Below are positions 38,074 to 47,086 of a stretch of 64,000 nt of DNA, one piece after another (the first letter of the stretch is position 1; each line of letters begins with the position of its first letter). Origin of the DNA: CAZPXZ01 sp965221505 (GTDB taxonomy: Bacteria > Pseudomonadota > Alphaproteobacteria > Rhodobacterales > CAZPXZ01); contig CBDCSI010000001.1 in NCBI GenBank assembly GCA_965221505.1, positions 1,860,001-1,924,000 on the forward strand. Direction: 5' to 3'. Below the pieces are notes generated by a model. The model searched no databases. It saw only the letters and a list, made by a program, of their open reading frames with translations, and had not been told where the DNA came from. Both the position numbers and the translations under genes were made by a program.

Positions 38074-39087
38074 TCAAACCAAGTACTTCTTCGGAACGGC
38101 CGCTCCCACGGTGTATTTCGGATCCACGAAGTTGCCGAGCCGAACCTTGCCGCACTGGCTGAGCATCATGTAGGCATCCCATTGCTCGTAGCCGTAATCG
38201 GCCACCATCCAGCGAATGAGCTCCCGATAGGCGATGCGGGCGCTGTCCTCCAGCGGGCGGGTCGAGCCGATCCCCATGATGAAGTCGTCGGCTTCCAGCC
38301 TCGGCCACTCGATCGGCCAGTCCTTGATCAGGTCCACCGTGATCGTCGTCGTGGTCGGATACTCGACCGCCACGCCGCACACCTCCCCGTCGCCCTGGCA
38401 AGCATGTGCGTCGCCGATGAACAGTCGTCCGCCGGGAGAGCGAACCGGCAGGTAGGTGATCGTGCCGGGTCCCATGTCGGGCAAGTCCATGTTGCCGCCG
38501 TGCATGTCCGGAGTCAGGGAGTTGATCGAGTCGATTTCGGGCGAGCAGCTCAGCGTGCCGATATGCGGCTTGTACGGGAGCGTCACCCGGTCCGACCAGT
38601 AGACGTTCTGTTCGTCGAGCCGGATCTTGCGCACGATCTCGGGCAGCGGCTCGTTCAGGGTCGCCGTATAGATCGTGCCGGTGAGCGCGCCGAACTCCTT
38701 GATCAAACAGCAGGTGCCCCGCGGTTGCTCGCCGCGCGGTTCCATCTTCTCGATATGAACGGCGAGTACGTCGCCCTTGGCCGCGCCTTCGACCATGATG
38801 GGTCCGCATTGGGGATTGAGCCAGGGCATTTCGAGAATCCGGGAAGGGATATCCTTTTCGCTCTTGATCTTTCCCTCGAACGCGTCGCGGGTCTCGACGA
38901 CAACTCGGTCCCCCGGATTGACGTGCAGGACAGGTTCGGAGTATGGGCCGATCGTGTAGTGATAGTTGCCCTGCACGGCCTCCGTCAGATGGTGCGTGAC
39001 GCCGCTCGAGCCGCCGCCGACTCCCCGCCTGTACATGATCGAGTCCGGTACCCAACCGTTCGGATAGCTCCGCATGATCATTTCCAT
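38074..39087 (-). CDS. fmdA: Formamidase/acetamidase
   Basis: 337 aa. Acetamidase/formamidase family: hydrolyses formamide or other short amides to ammonia and the acid. Seen: family blocks around HLTEAVQGNYHYTIGPYSEP, HVNPGDRVVVETRDAFEG, and IGDAHACQGDGEVCGVAVE. ATG at 39087 has AGGAGAT upstream; the 7-residue longer form is less likely. It closes the minus-strand run urtABCDE-fmdA, 66 bases after urtE, so the importer probably supplies the amide that this enzyme cleaves. Nitrogen-limited expression is expected but no regulatory site was identified. Confidence 0.9.
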   Translation of the reverse strand: MEMIMRSYPNGWVPDSIMYRRGVGGGSSGVTHHLTEAVQGNYHYTIGPYSEPVLHVNPGDRVVVETRDAFEGKIKSEKDIPSRILEMPWLNPQCGPIMVEGAAKGDVLAVHIEKMEPRGEQPRGTCCLIKEFGALTGTIYTATLNEPLPEIVRKIRLDEQNVYWSDRVTLPYKPHIGTLSCSPEIDSINSLTPDMHGGNMDLPDMGPGTITYLPVRSPGGRLFIGDAHACQGDGEVCGVAVEYPTTTTITVDLIKDWPIEWPRLEADDFIMGIGSTRPLEDSARIAYRELIRWMVADYGYEQWDAYMMLSQCGKVRLGNFVDPKYTVGAAVPKKYLV

Positions 39088-39153
39088 GGCGATCTCCTTT
39101 CTTCTCACTCTGCCGCGTCGGTCCAGAGCGACGACCGAATCGCTCCGGCGGGT

Positions 39154-39861
39154 TCAGATTGCCAGATAGCCCGCCACTTCGTCGGTGTTCGCCAGGGCGT
39201 CGCGATCGAGTTCCGCCACGACGCGGCCCTTGTCGAGAACGTAGGCGCGACCCGCGACGGTCTGCACCAGGTCGATGTTCTGCTCGACGATCAGGACCGT
39301 CAGGTCCCGCTCGCGGCTGACCGATTCGATCAGGGCGCCGATTTCCTTGACGATACTGGGCTGCACCCCGTCGCTGGGCTCGTCGAGCAGCAGGAACTCC
39401 GGCTTGTTGATCAGCGCCCGCGCGATGGCGAGCATGGCCTGCTGTCCCCCGCTCAAGGTGCCGCCTCGCTGCCGCGCGCGGTCGCGCAGAAACGGAAAAT
39501 GCGCATACACGAACTCCAGGTCGGGTCTGGACTGCCGGGAGTTGATCTGGCAACCCATGCGCAAATTGTCCAAGACCGTCATCTGCGGGAATATCCCGCG
39601 TCCCTGCGGAACGTAGCCGATGCCCATCTGCGCCCGACGGTCCGCGCCGAGCCGGGTGACGTCCGTGTCCCGATAGACGATTCGGCCCGTTCGCACGGGC
39701 AGGAGCCCGATCAGCGTTCGCATCAGCGTCGACTTGCCGACGCCGTTGCGGCCGAGGACGCCGACGACCTCCCCTCGCCGAACCGAGAGGTCGAACCCTT
39801 GCAGCACGTCGCCCGTGGCGTATCCCGAGCGCAGGTCCGACGCGGAGAGCAGGTCCGTCAT
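39154..39861 (-). CDS. urtE: Urea/short-amide ABC transporter ATP-binding protein UrtE
   Basis: 235 aa. Branched-chain-amino-acid-type (LivF-like) ATPase: Walker A GRNGVGKST, signature LSGGQQAMLAIARAL, Walker B FLLLDEPSDGVQPS. The D-G-V-Q-P block is typical of UrtE. ATG at 39861 overlaps the urtD stop by one base. Confidence 0.9.
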   Translation of the reverse strand: MTDLLSASDLRSGYATGDVLQGFDLSVRRGEVVGVLGRNGVGKSTLMRTLIGLLPVRTGRIVYRDTDVTRLGADRRAQMGIGYVPQGRGIFPQMTVLDNLRMGCQINSRQSRPDLEFVYAHFPFLRDRARQRGGTLSGGQQAMLAIARALINKPEFLLLDEPSDGVQPSIVKEIGALIESVSRERDLTVLIVEQNIDLVQTVAGRAYVLDKGRVVAELDRDALANTDEVAGYLAI

Positions 39862-40586
39862 CACGCCTTCCCCAGATACACTCGCGAGACTTCCTCGTTG
39901 GCGGTGATCGACGCTACGGATCCCTCCGCGATCACGCTTCCCTGGTGCAGCACGGTCACCGTATCGGCAACCTCCCGCACGAAAGCGATGTCGTGTTCGA
40001 CGACGACGATGGTCACGCCGTCGGCGTTGAGGTGGCGCAGCACCTCCGCCGTCTGGCGGGTTTCCTCCGGCGACATTCCGGCCGTGGGTTCGTCGAGCAA
40101 CAGCACGTCCGGGCCGCCCGCGAGAACGAGGGCGATCTCCAGCCACTGCAGTTGATGATGCGGAAGCTGTCCGGCCGGAAGCTCGCTGGTCTCGTCCAGA
40201 TCGAACTGCGACAGTGCGTAGCGATACCGTTCGTCGGCGCGCTCCGAACGCGCCTGCCGGGCGCCTCGCATGGGAGCGTCCAGATTCTGCGCGACGGACA
40301 GGTTGTGAAACGCGCGATTGGTCTGGAAGGTGAGGCCGACTCCCAGCCGGACCCTCCGGAAGCTCGGCAACCGCGTCACGTCCTGATCCTTGACGAAGAT
40401 ACGGCCCGAGTCCGGCCGGTGCAATCCGCACAGAAGCGCGAATAGCGTGGACTTGCCGGCCCCGTTCGGGCCGATGATGCAGCGCAGTTCTCCCCTCGGA
40501 ACGCTCAGGGACACCTGCCGGGTGGCCACGATCCCGCCGAACCGCTTGTCCAGTTCCTCCGTGCGAATGATGGCGAACGACGTCAC
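39861..40586 (-). CDS. urtD: Urea/short-amide ABC transporter ATP-binding protein UrtD
   Basis: 241 aa, LivG-like ATPase. Walker A GPNGAGKST, Walker B DVLLLDEPTAGMSPEET. The ABC signature is degenerate: LPHHQLQWLEIAL where most ABC proteins have L-S-G-G-Q and UrtD proteins usually L-S-H-G-Q. Activity may then rely more on the UrtE signature. ATG at 40586, 3 bases after urtC. Confidence 0.88.
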   Translation of the reverse strand: MTSFAIIRTEELDKRFGGIVATRQVSLSVPRGELRCIIGPNGAGKSTLFALLCGLHRPDSGRIFVKDQDVTRLPSFRRVRLGVGLTFQTNRAFHNLSVAQNLDAPMRGARQARSERADERYRYALSQFDLDETSELPAGQLPHHQLQWLEIALVLAGGPDVLLLDEPTAGMSPEETRQTAEVLRHLNADGVTIVVVEHDIAFVREVADTVTVLHQGSVIAEGSVASITANEEVSRVYLGKA

Positions 40587-40589
40587 GGT

Positions 40590-41639
40590 TCACGGCGCCT
40601 CGGGTCGCCCGAGGAACGCCAGAACGCGCGTCCTGGTTTCGGGCGAAGCCAGCGTAGAGACGATGCCCTTCGGGAAGAACATCATCACGGCGACGAGAAG
40701 CGCGCCGACGATGACCAGCGCGTACTGGCTCCCGGCGGAAGAGAGGGAATAGGTCAGCCAGTTCAGCGCGTAGGCCGAAATTGCGACCGCCAGCAAGCTG
40801 CTGCGCCCGCCGACAGCGACCCAGATCACCGGCAAGGCGGCCTGCACGAGACCGACCTGGGACGGCGTGATGTAGTTTCCCCACTGGACGTACAGGAGGC
40901 CCGACAGGCCGGCGAGGACGGCGGCGAGGACGAACACCGTCAACTGCCGCGCCCGGATGTCGTAGCCCAGCAGCTCTGCGCGCAGCGGATCCTCACGGAT
41001 CGCCAGCATCACCTTGCCGAAATGCGAACTGACGAGCCCGCGGCACCCGAAATAGCTGACGAGGACCAGAATCAGCACCATGTAGTAGAACGGATAGCCG
41101 AAGAACGCGTAGTCGCCGATCCCGAACCAGGGGATCCCGGTCATGCCGTTGTAACCGCCGAGCTGCACCGTCCCGACGCGCCACTGATAGCCGGCGGTCT
41201 GGCCGAGGAAGGTCTCGAGCAGCAGCGCCAGGACCAGGGTGAGAATGGGCACGATCCACCGCTCCACCCTGGCGTAGAACAGGAAGTAGCCGAAGACGGC
41301 CGCCGTGAGCGCGCAGGCGGCGAGTCCGCCGATCTCTCCGAGCAAGGGTCCCCAGCCGCTGCCGGACAGGTTTCCGGCGATGATGCCGTACACGTAGCCG
41401 GCAATTCCGAAATACGCGACCTGTCCGAAGCTCAGAACCCCGCAATAGCCCCAGAGAAGACACAAGCCGAGGGCCATCGGCACGTTGAGCAGGTAGTAGG
41501 CGACGTTGGACGCCTCGAATTCGCTGAGCCACAGCGGACCCGCCAGAAAGACGGCGGCGACTACGGCGAATCCGGACCAGAAGCCGCGCGACTGGCCGAT
41601 ATCCTCGGGTCCGGCGAAATGGGAGAGCAGACGCAGCAT
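40590..41639 (-). CDS. urtC: Urea/short-amide ABC transporter permease UrtC
   Basis: 349 aa, LivM-like permease with about nine hydrophobic segments. Seen: LLWGYCGVLSFGQVAYFGIAG near residue 65 and the cytoplasmic AIREDPLRAELLGYDIRAR loop that contacts the ATPases. Sits 19 bases after urtB in a five-gene transport unit. Confidence 0.9.
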   Translation of the reverse strand: MLRLLSHFAGPEDIGQSRGFWSGFAVVAAVFLAGPLWLSEFEASNVAYYLLNVPMALGLCLLWGYCGVLSFGQVAYFGIAGYVYGIIAGNLSGSGWGPLLGEIGGLAACALTAAVFGYFLFYARVERWIVPILTLVLALLLETFLGQTAGYQWRVGTVQLGGYNGMTGIPWFGIGDYAFFGYPFYYMVLILVLVSYFGCRGLVSSHFGKVMLAIREDPLRAELLGYDIRARQLTVFVLAAVLAGLSGLLYVQWGNYITPSQVGLVQAALPVIWVAVGGRSSLLAVAISAYALNWLTYSLSSAGSQYALVIVGALLVAVMMFFPKGIVSTLASPETRTRVLAFLGRPEAP

Positions 41640-41658
41640 ACCCCCGGGCCCTCCGTAC

Positions 41659-42552
41659 TCAGGACACCTGATGGCGCCGGTCGGACCAGCGCTGGATTGC
41701 GTGCGACACGCCGTTCGGCATCAGTCGAATGATGATCAATGCGGCAAGCAGCAGGGCGACCAGGCCGAGGAAGGCACCCAGATAGAAGCCGACCGGCGTC
41801 CGAACGAGAGACAGGAGCACGCTGCTGCCGACCGCCCCGGAGATCACGTTCGTGGCGCCGCCGACCACGACGGTAATGAACGCCGGAGCCACGAACTGCT
41901 GCCCCATGAATGGCATGATAGATGCGGTCGGCGCGAGCAACGCGCCGCTCAGCCCGGCGAGACCGGCGCCGAGGCTGAAGGTGAGCATGTAGATGCGGTC
42001 GGTGTTTACGCCGAGCGCGCGCGCCATATCGGCGTTCTGCATGGTCGCCCGGGCGTGCAGTCCGACGGTAGTGCCGTGGTACAGCCAGGCGAGCGCCGCG
42101 ACCACGGCGGCGGACAGCACGATCAGAATCAGCCAATAGACCGACAACGAAAACTCGCCGGCCTGGATGGAGCCGCCCGGAATCGGGATCGAGGGAAGGA
42201 ACGGGCCGAACACGAGCAGCGTGCCCTGGCTGAGCAGAAGGCTGATTCCCCAGGTCACGACGAGCGCGCTCAGCTTCTGGCCGTAGAAGCGACGGACGAT
42301 CAACCGCTCCAGTCCGGCGCCGGCGATTCCGACCACCAGGAACGAGAGCACGACGCACAGGGGAAAGGGCAGGCCGACCTGATAGGCCAGCGAAGCCGTA
42401 TAGGCGCCGATCATCATCAATTCGCCGTGCGCGAGGTTGATGATGTTCATCATCCCCAGGATGACGATCAGTCCCAACGCGCACAGCAGCAGAAAGGCTG
42501 CGTTCGTCCCGAACTGGTAGACGACGCTGACGACGACCCCGAATTCTTCCAT
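41659..42552 (-). CDS. urtB: Urea/short-amide ABC transporter permease UrtB
   Basis: 297 aa, LivH-like permease. Typical opening ILGMMNIINLAHGELMMIGA and ATPase-contact loop ATMQNADMARALGVNTDRIY. About eight hydrophobic segments. It has no long periplasmic N-terminal domain, which some urea UrtB proteins carry. 89 bases separate it from urtA. Confidence 0.9.
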   Translation of the reverse strand: MEEFGVVVSVVYQFGTNAAFLLLCALGLIVILGMMNIINLAHGELMMIGAYTASLAYQVGLPFPLCVVLSFLVVGIAGAGLERLIVRRFYGQKLSALVVTWGISLLLSQGTLLVFGPFLPSIPIPGGSIQAGEFSLSVYWLILIVLSAAVVAALAWLYHGTTVGLHARATMQNADMARALGVNTDRIYMLTFSLGAGLAGLSGALLAPTASIMPFMGQQFVAPAFITVVVGGATNVISGAVGSSVLLSLVRTPVGFYLGAFLGLVALLLAALIIIRLMPNGVSHAIQRWSDRRHQVS

Positions 42553-42641
42553 TGGCCTCTCAGAGCTTGCGAGTCAGACCGCCGGCCAATCCGCTGCGCG
42601 GCATGGCGAAGCGGGTCGGCCGGCGGTGCGCGAAGTCGCGA

Positions 42642-44183
42642 TCAGCCGAACATCGAGAAGAACGGATCCTCGTCTGGCACGTACTGCTTGTACTCCGGGT
42701 TGCGCACCAGGTTGACGCCGAGACGCTGCAGCCACCAGGCCTGGATCATCGGCCACTCGCGCACGAAATGCACGTCGTGGTTGTCGTCGCAAACCGCAAG
42801 CCGGATGTAGTGGGCGCAATGATGGGTGCCGGGCTCGAGGAAGACTGCGCCCTCCGGCGCCTCGATCGCCCAGCCCAGCTCGAGCGCGCGCCGAACCGTT
42901 TCCTGGTCCGTCGTGCCTGCGAGCCTCGCCGCCTGCGCGTACATGTGGATCGTGAAATACGTGTTCTGCGCCATCTCGCCGATGTACTCGTCCTCCGGGA
43001 ACATCTCCATCCAGCGCTTGACGAACGCCCGGTTTCTGGCCGAGGGAACCTCGAGCTGATACTGGATGGCGTTGTGCATCCCCGCGAGCGAGGGCGGCGG
43101 GAACCGCTTGTGCTCGTATCCCTGCGCCATGTTCACCGTCGAGGCCATCGGGAGCGACAGTCCGGCGGCGGCGGCCTGCGGGTAGTAGTTGTGATGGTTC
43201 TGGCCCACCAGGAGCGTCATGACCCAGTCGGGACTCGCCTGCTGGATCCGGGCGATCACCTGGCTGAACTCGGAGACCGAGAGCGGGATGAACTCTTCGC
43301 CGATGATCTCGCCGCCCACCAGCGGAGCGAACGCCTTGGTCCACGCCGCGGTCAACTGCCCGAAATTGTAGTCCGCCGCGATGGTGTAGCAGCGCGGGCC
43401 GAACTTCTCGACCATGTATTGCACGACCGGGATGACCTGCTGCTCGCACACCGGTCCGGTGCAGAAGGTGTTGGCGTCCGCGACGCCGCCTTCGTACTGG
43501 TTGGTGTAGAAATACAGCTGGTTGAACTGATCGACGATCGGGCGAATGGCCTCCCGCTCCGCGCTGGCGAAGCCGGCGACGAGAACGTCGACTTCGTCCT
43601 GCTGGATCAGTCGCCGGGTCAGTTGCTGCCACAGCGCGTTGTTGCTCTGCCCGTCCACCGAGAGCAGCTCGACTTCGCGCCCGAGGATGCCCTGGTCTCC
43701 GGAATCGACGAACACGTCGTCGTCTTCGACGAACACCGTAGCGTCGCCGTCCCGCGCGCCGCGGTCGTCAACCACGTCCAGGCCGACGCCTTCCTTGCTG
43801 ATCACCGGTGCGGCACTCGCGTAGGAGGCGAGGGCGCCGTAGCCGCCGGTGCCGATGTTGGCGCCGCCCTTCAGGGTCTTGCCCTCGTTGATCTCCTTCA
43901 CGGCGAGCTGGGCCGCGTGGAGCTTCTGAATTCCGTAGACGGACAGATTCCCCGATTCGTCCTCGATGAATCCGATCTTGACCGGTCCGCTGTCCTGCGC
44001 CTTCGCCCGCTTCATCTCGGGCAGCACGGTCGCAGCGGCGACGCCGGCGACCGAACCGGTCATGAACTCGCGCCGCCGAATGTTGAGCCTGGGCATACGC
44101 AGCAGCGGCGAGCGTCCGCCGCTCGATCCCTCGTCAGGTGTAGCGTCCGCTACCTCCGGGGCTGCGTGTGATTGGTTAGTCAT
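42642..44183 (-). CDS. urtA: Urea/short-amide ABC transporter substrate-binding protein UrtA
   Basis: 513 aa from ATG 44183, which follows AGGGAGAACGCTC; a longer frame to 44297 has no ribosome site. The N-terminal 80 residues carry a twin-arginine-like export signal (RRREFMTGSVAGVAAATVLP), after a long hydrophilic leader. The mature part opens PVKIGFIEDESGNLSVYGIQ and is of the amide/urea-binding type of Leu/Ile/Val-binding-protein fold (PF13433-like). First gene of urtABCDE-fmdA. The IS1380 relic lies divergently 280 bases upstream. Long leader before the signal is unusual. Confidence 0.87.
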   Translation of the reverse strand: MTNQSHAAPEVADATPDEGSSGGRSPLLRMPRLNIRRREFMTGSVAGVAAATVLPEMKRAKAQDSGPVKIGFIEDESGNLSVYGIQKLHAAQLAVKEINEGKTLKGGANIGTGGYGALASYASAAPVISKEGVGLDVVDDRGARDGDATVFVEDDDVFVDSGDQGILGREVELLSVDGQSNNALWQQLTRRLIQQDEVDVLVAGFASAEREAIRPIVDQFNQLYFYTNQYEGGVADANTFCTGPVCEQQVIPVVQYMVEKFGPRCYTIAADYNFGQLTAAWTKAFAPLVGGEIIGEEFIPLSVSEFSQVIARIQQASPDWVMTLLVGQNHHNYYPQAAAAGLSLPMASTVNMAQGYEHKRFPPPSLAGMHNAIQYQLEVPSARNRAFVKRWMEMFPEDEYIGEMAQNTYFTIHMYAQAARLAGTTDQETVRRALELGWAIEAPEGAVFLEPGTHHCAHYIRLAVCDDNHDVHFVREWPMIQAWWLQRLGVNLVRNPEYKQYVPDEDPFFSMFG

Positions 44184-44462
44184 GAGCGTTCTCCCTTTCA
44201 GTATTTTTGCCGGAGCCGTCCGTCGCTCCAGTGAAGACAGTTCCGTTATCGGCTTCGGTTTTGCCCGTACCGGACGGATCGGTTGTTTTCGGTCCATTCA
44301 TTAGATCGACAATCATGCCGAGAATCAACACGTTGCCAGATCCGCTTATCGTCGATCCAACTCGCCCGCTCAGCCGGTTTTAATATATGTACCAATGTGT
44401 TACACTGCTTTCGGACGATTCGGTTTTTCGCGGAAACGGTAAACGAAACGCTTGTTCCGACA

Positions 44463-46048
44463 GTGATCGGGGTCCCGACCGAGGTTCACGCGTCGGTCGA
44501 CGGCGCGACGCCGTACGGCGGCCTCGAACTGAGGCTTCGGTGCCTGGCGCGCAGCGGCACGCTGCGCGATCTTCCTTCCGGCGTGTCCGGGCGTCAGGGT
44601 TGGACGGACGGTCAGACGATGCTGACGCTTTGCGTGCTGAATCTGGTCGGGTTCGAGTCCGTGTCCGACGTGGCGAAGTTGGAGGCGGACCCGGGGCTTT
44701 GCGCGCTGGTTCGGGTACACGAGGCGCGCATCTTCGGTCGCTCGCGGCGGAAGCTGGCGCGTCGGCACCGGAAGGGCCGGAAGCGGACGTTTCCTTCGGA
44801 GACGGCGATCAAGGAGTGGCTGTATCGGCATCACGACGAGGCGGCGGCGCGGGAGCGGGTGAAGGGCGAGGCGTATGTGCCGGCTCCGTCGGCGTCGCTG
44901 GCTCCGTTCCAGGCTGCGATTCGGCGCTTGACGTCGCTCGGCTTCGAGGAGGCGGAGGTGTCGGAGGTGACGCTGGACATGGACGCGACGATCGTCGCGT
45001 CGTTCAAGCGGGAGGCGTTGCCGACCTACCGTTCGGCGAAGGGCACGCACCCCGGGGAGCGGGGGTATCAGCCGCTGACCGTCTACGTCTCCGAGATCGG
45101 GATGGTGGCGAAATGGGAGATGCGCGACGGCAACGTTCCGGCCAGGGAGGGGAACCGGCGGGTGCTCGAGGCGGCGGTGGACGCTCTTCCGGCGTCGGTG
45201 GAACGCTTGCAGCTTCGCAGCGATTCGGCCGGGCACAGCAAGCAGGTGATCCGGTACTGCAACCGTCCCGAGTCCCGGACGGACGGCACGGAACGTCTCG
45301 GGGTGATCGGGTTTGCGATCTCGGCGGTTCACTCCGAGGAGCTGCAGGCGGCGGTGGCGAAAGTACCGGAGGAGGACTGGCGACCCCTGGTGCGTCCGAA
45401 GCCAAGGATCCGGAAGACGGCGACGAACCGGTGTGGGAGGACGAGGAGGTGGAGGGCGAGGCGGTCGCCGAAGTGAACTTCGTCTCCAACGCGGACGGCT
45501 ACAGCAAGGGCGCCGACATCGTCCGCTACGTCGCGCACCGGCGAGAGTTGAGGAACGAGCTCGGCGTCGGCGAGGACGAGATCCCGGCCGCGAACGGCCG
45601 GCCGGCGTATCACACGCGGGTGCTGGTGACCAACTTCCCGGAGCCGGGCGACCGGCGGGCCGACGGACTGGGGCCGGCGTCGAAGTCGGCCCAGGAACTG
45701 GTGGAGTTCGCGAACGGGCGATGCGGCTACGGCGAGCGGGTCCACGACGAACTGAAGAACGAGCTCGCGGGGGGACGCATGCCCTGCGGACGCTTCGGCA
45801 GCAACGCAGCCTGGTGTCAGGCGACGGTCCTGAGCGCCAACGTTCATCGGCTCATGGCGCGCTGGGCGCTGCAGGACACCGAGCTCGAACATGCGAGCTG
45901 GAAGCGCGTCCGGGCGGTCTTGCCGGTTCATGCCGTCTTCGTGCTTCGGCGCAGCAGGCGCTACATCCTCCGTCTGCGCGAAGACGGAACCGAAATGCCG
46001 CGAACGGCGCTCGAGCGAATCGAACCTCCGCCTCCGGCCCCCGCCTGA
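44463..46048 (+). mobile_element. IS1380-family insertion sequence, ends not resolved
   Basis: Core of an insertion element identified by its transposase. I compared the flanks 44184-44462 and 46049-46324 by eye and found no convincing terminal inverted repeat or target duplication, so the true boundaries are unknown and one or both ends may be lost. Confidence 0.6.
44463..46048 (+). pseudogene. IS1380-family transposase, frameshifted
   Basis: Two overlapping frames make one protein. The first (to a stop at 45476) holds GWTDGQTMLTLCVLNLVG, LEADPGLCALVR, TLDMDATIV (first catalytic Asp) and LRSDSAGHSK (second Asp). The second frame, ending at 46048, continues with AEVNFVSN, RYVAHRREL, RVLVTNFP and LKNELAGGRMPCGRFGSNAAW (catalytic Glu), i.e. 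the C-terminal half. The switch lies somewhere in 45380-45474 and is equal to a -1 shift. No canonical slippery heptamer stands out there, so a one-base deletion or read error is more likely than programmed frameshifting. The start is uncertain: GTG 44463 or GTG 44397. Confidence 0.75.
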
Positions 46049-46324
46049 CCCCACAACTTCCTCGCGAACGCGCCGGCAACGCCGTGCCGTAGGCGGACCA
46101 TGGCCGTCGATCGGCTCCGCCGGCTCGATTCCGGGCGCGGAAGGCCCGAACCGGCCCGCCGGGACCTCGCGACAGCCCGAATCGGGACCGCCAACCGCCC
46201 GCGGAGCCGGATGCTACGCCGAAGTCGCGGCAGGCGGCCCGGAATCGCGCCCGAGGGCCGGCGGATCGGCCGCCGGGGGCCAATTCGGCGGTTAGACCGA
46301 CGATCTAGGTAGCCTCGTAGTGGG
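46049..46324. other. G+C-rich stretch after the transposase, no gene seen
   Basis: Almost all G/C-rich, with several self-complementary runs; probably the 3' remnant of the insertion element. Base composition drops sharply after about 46310 at the toxin-antitoxin promoter, which suggests a junction there. Confidence 0.35.
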
Positions 46325-46361
46325 TTGACCAAAGTAGCACTTAGTAGTATATATAGACTAC
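46325..46361 (+). promoter_or_regulatory. Promoter and palindromic operator of the toxin-antitoxin pair
   Basis: TTGACC at 46325-46330, 17-bp spacer, TATATA at 46348-46353. The -10 box lies inside an inverted repeat, GTAGT (46344-46348) and ACTAC (46357-46361), spaced by 8 bases. An operator over the -10 box fits autorepression by the HTH antitoxin. Confidence 0.6.
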
Positions 46362-46401
46362 CAATGACGGAAAGCGCAGGCGGAGAGGGAAGCGGGAAGA
46401 A

Positions 46402-46776
46402 TTGCGCATCTTCATGACCACGGCCTTTGACCGTTTCTTCCGTCGCGAAGGAATCGAGCGCCGTGCGCTCTGCGAAGCGGTGAGACGCATTGCGGGTGGG
46501 CTGATCGACGCCGACCTCGGCGGCGGTGTCTTCAAGCAACGCGTCGCACGCCCGGGCCAAGGCAAGTCAGGAGGCGTTCGGGTAATTTTGGCACTTCGTC
46601 GGGGCGCGCATGTGTTCTTCCTTCATGGATTCGCCAAGAGTGATCGGGAGAACCTTCGACGGGCTGACCTTGAGGCGGTGCGCAAGCTGGCCGACAAGAT
46701 GCTCAGACTGGACGAAGCAGCCCTCGACGCAATGGTGACGAACAGGAATATCATTGAGGTGGTATGCCATGACTAA
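46402..46776 (+). CDS. higB: Type II toxin, RelE/HigB family
   Basis: 124 aa from TTG 46402 (family proteins start M-R/E-I-F-K-T, here MRIFMTTAFDRFFRREG); ATG 46414 is the alternative. The block DADLGGGVFKQRVARPGQGK followed by SGGVRVILALRRG is the signature of the PF06296 RelE-like toxins, which act as mRNA interferases at the ribosome. The last codons overlap the antitoxin gene by 8 nt. Toxin-first order is typical of HigBA. Confidence 0.85.
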   Translation: MRIFMTTAFDRFFRREGIERRALCEAVRRIAGGLIDADLGGGVFKQRVARPGQGKSGGVRVILALRRGAHVFFLHGFAKSDRENLRRADLEAVRKLADKMLRLDEAALDAMVTNRNIIEVVCHD

Positions 46777-47086
46777 GCAATATGGGAGCGATGTGTTGGC
46801 GTCGGTGCACGAGACGGCGCTCGACATGGTTGACGCGGGGGTGATGTCCAAGCAGACCCTTCGGGAGTTCGACGTGATGTGCCTGACACCGGTAGAAGAG
46901 ATGGCGCCCGACGACATCCGTGAGCTTAGGCTAAGGGAACGCGCGAGCCAGGCGGTGTTCGCCCGATATCTGAACGTGACAACCGGGCTAGTAAGTCAGT
47001 GGGAGCGCGGCGCAAAGCGCCCGCGTGGCACGTCACTCAAGCTATTGTCGCTGGTGGCCAAGAACGGCCTCGGTTCGGTTGCGTAA
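46769..47086 (+). CDS. higA: HigA-type helix-turn-helix antitoxin
   Basis: 105 aa from ATG 46769, overlapping the toxin stop; an in-frame ATG at 46754 is possible but lies deeper in the toxin gene. Xre-type HTH in the C-terminal half: RELRLRERASQAVFARYLNV then TTGLVSQWERGAKRPRGTSL. It should bind and neutralise the toxin and repress the pair through the palindrome at 46344-46361. Confidence 0.87.
   Translation: MTKQYGSDVLASVHETALDMVDAGVMSKQTLREFDVMCLTPVEEMAPDDIRELRLRERASQAVFARYLNVTTGLVSQWERGAKRPRGTSLKLLSLVAKNGLGSVA

Noticed and set aside
38182..40155. A 657-codon plus-strand frame opposite fmdA, urtE and urtD
   Set aside because: Antisense shadow of recognised genes; no domain seen.
45358..45474. 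Programmed -1 frameshift site in the IS1380 transposase
   Set aside because: No canonical X-XXY-YYZ heptamer in phase and IS1380 members normally use one frame, so mutation or read error is simpler.
44184..46324. Terminal inverted repeats of the insertion element (for instance the shared word TACCAATG near 44390 and 46360)
   Set aside because: The shared words are short, direct rather than inverted, and one belongs to the toxin-antitoxin promoter region.
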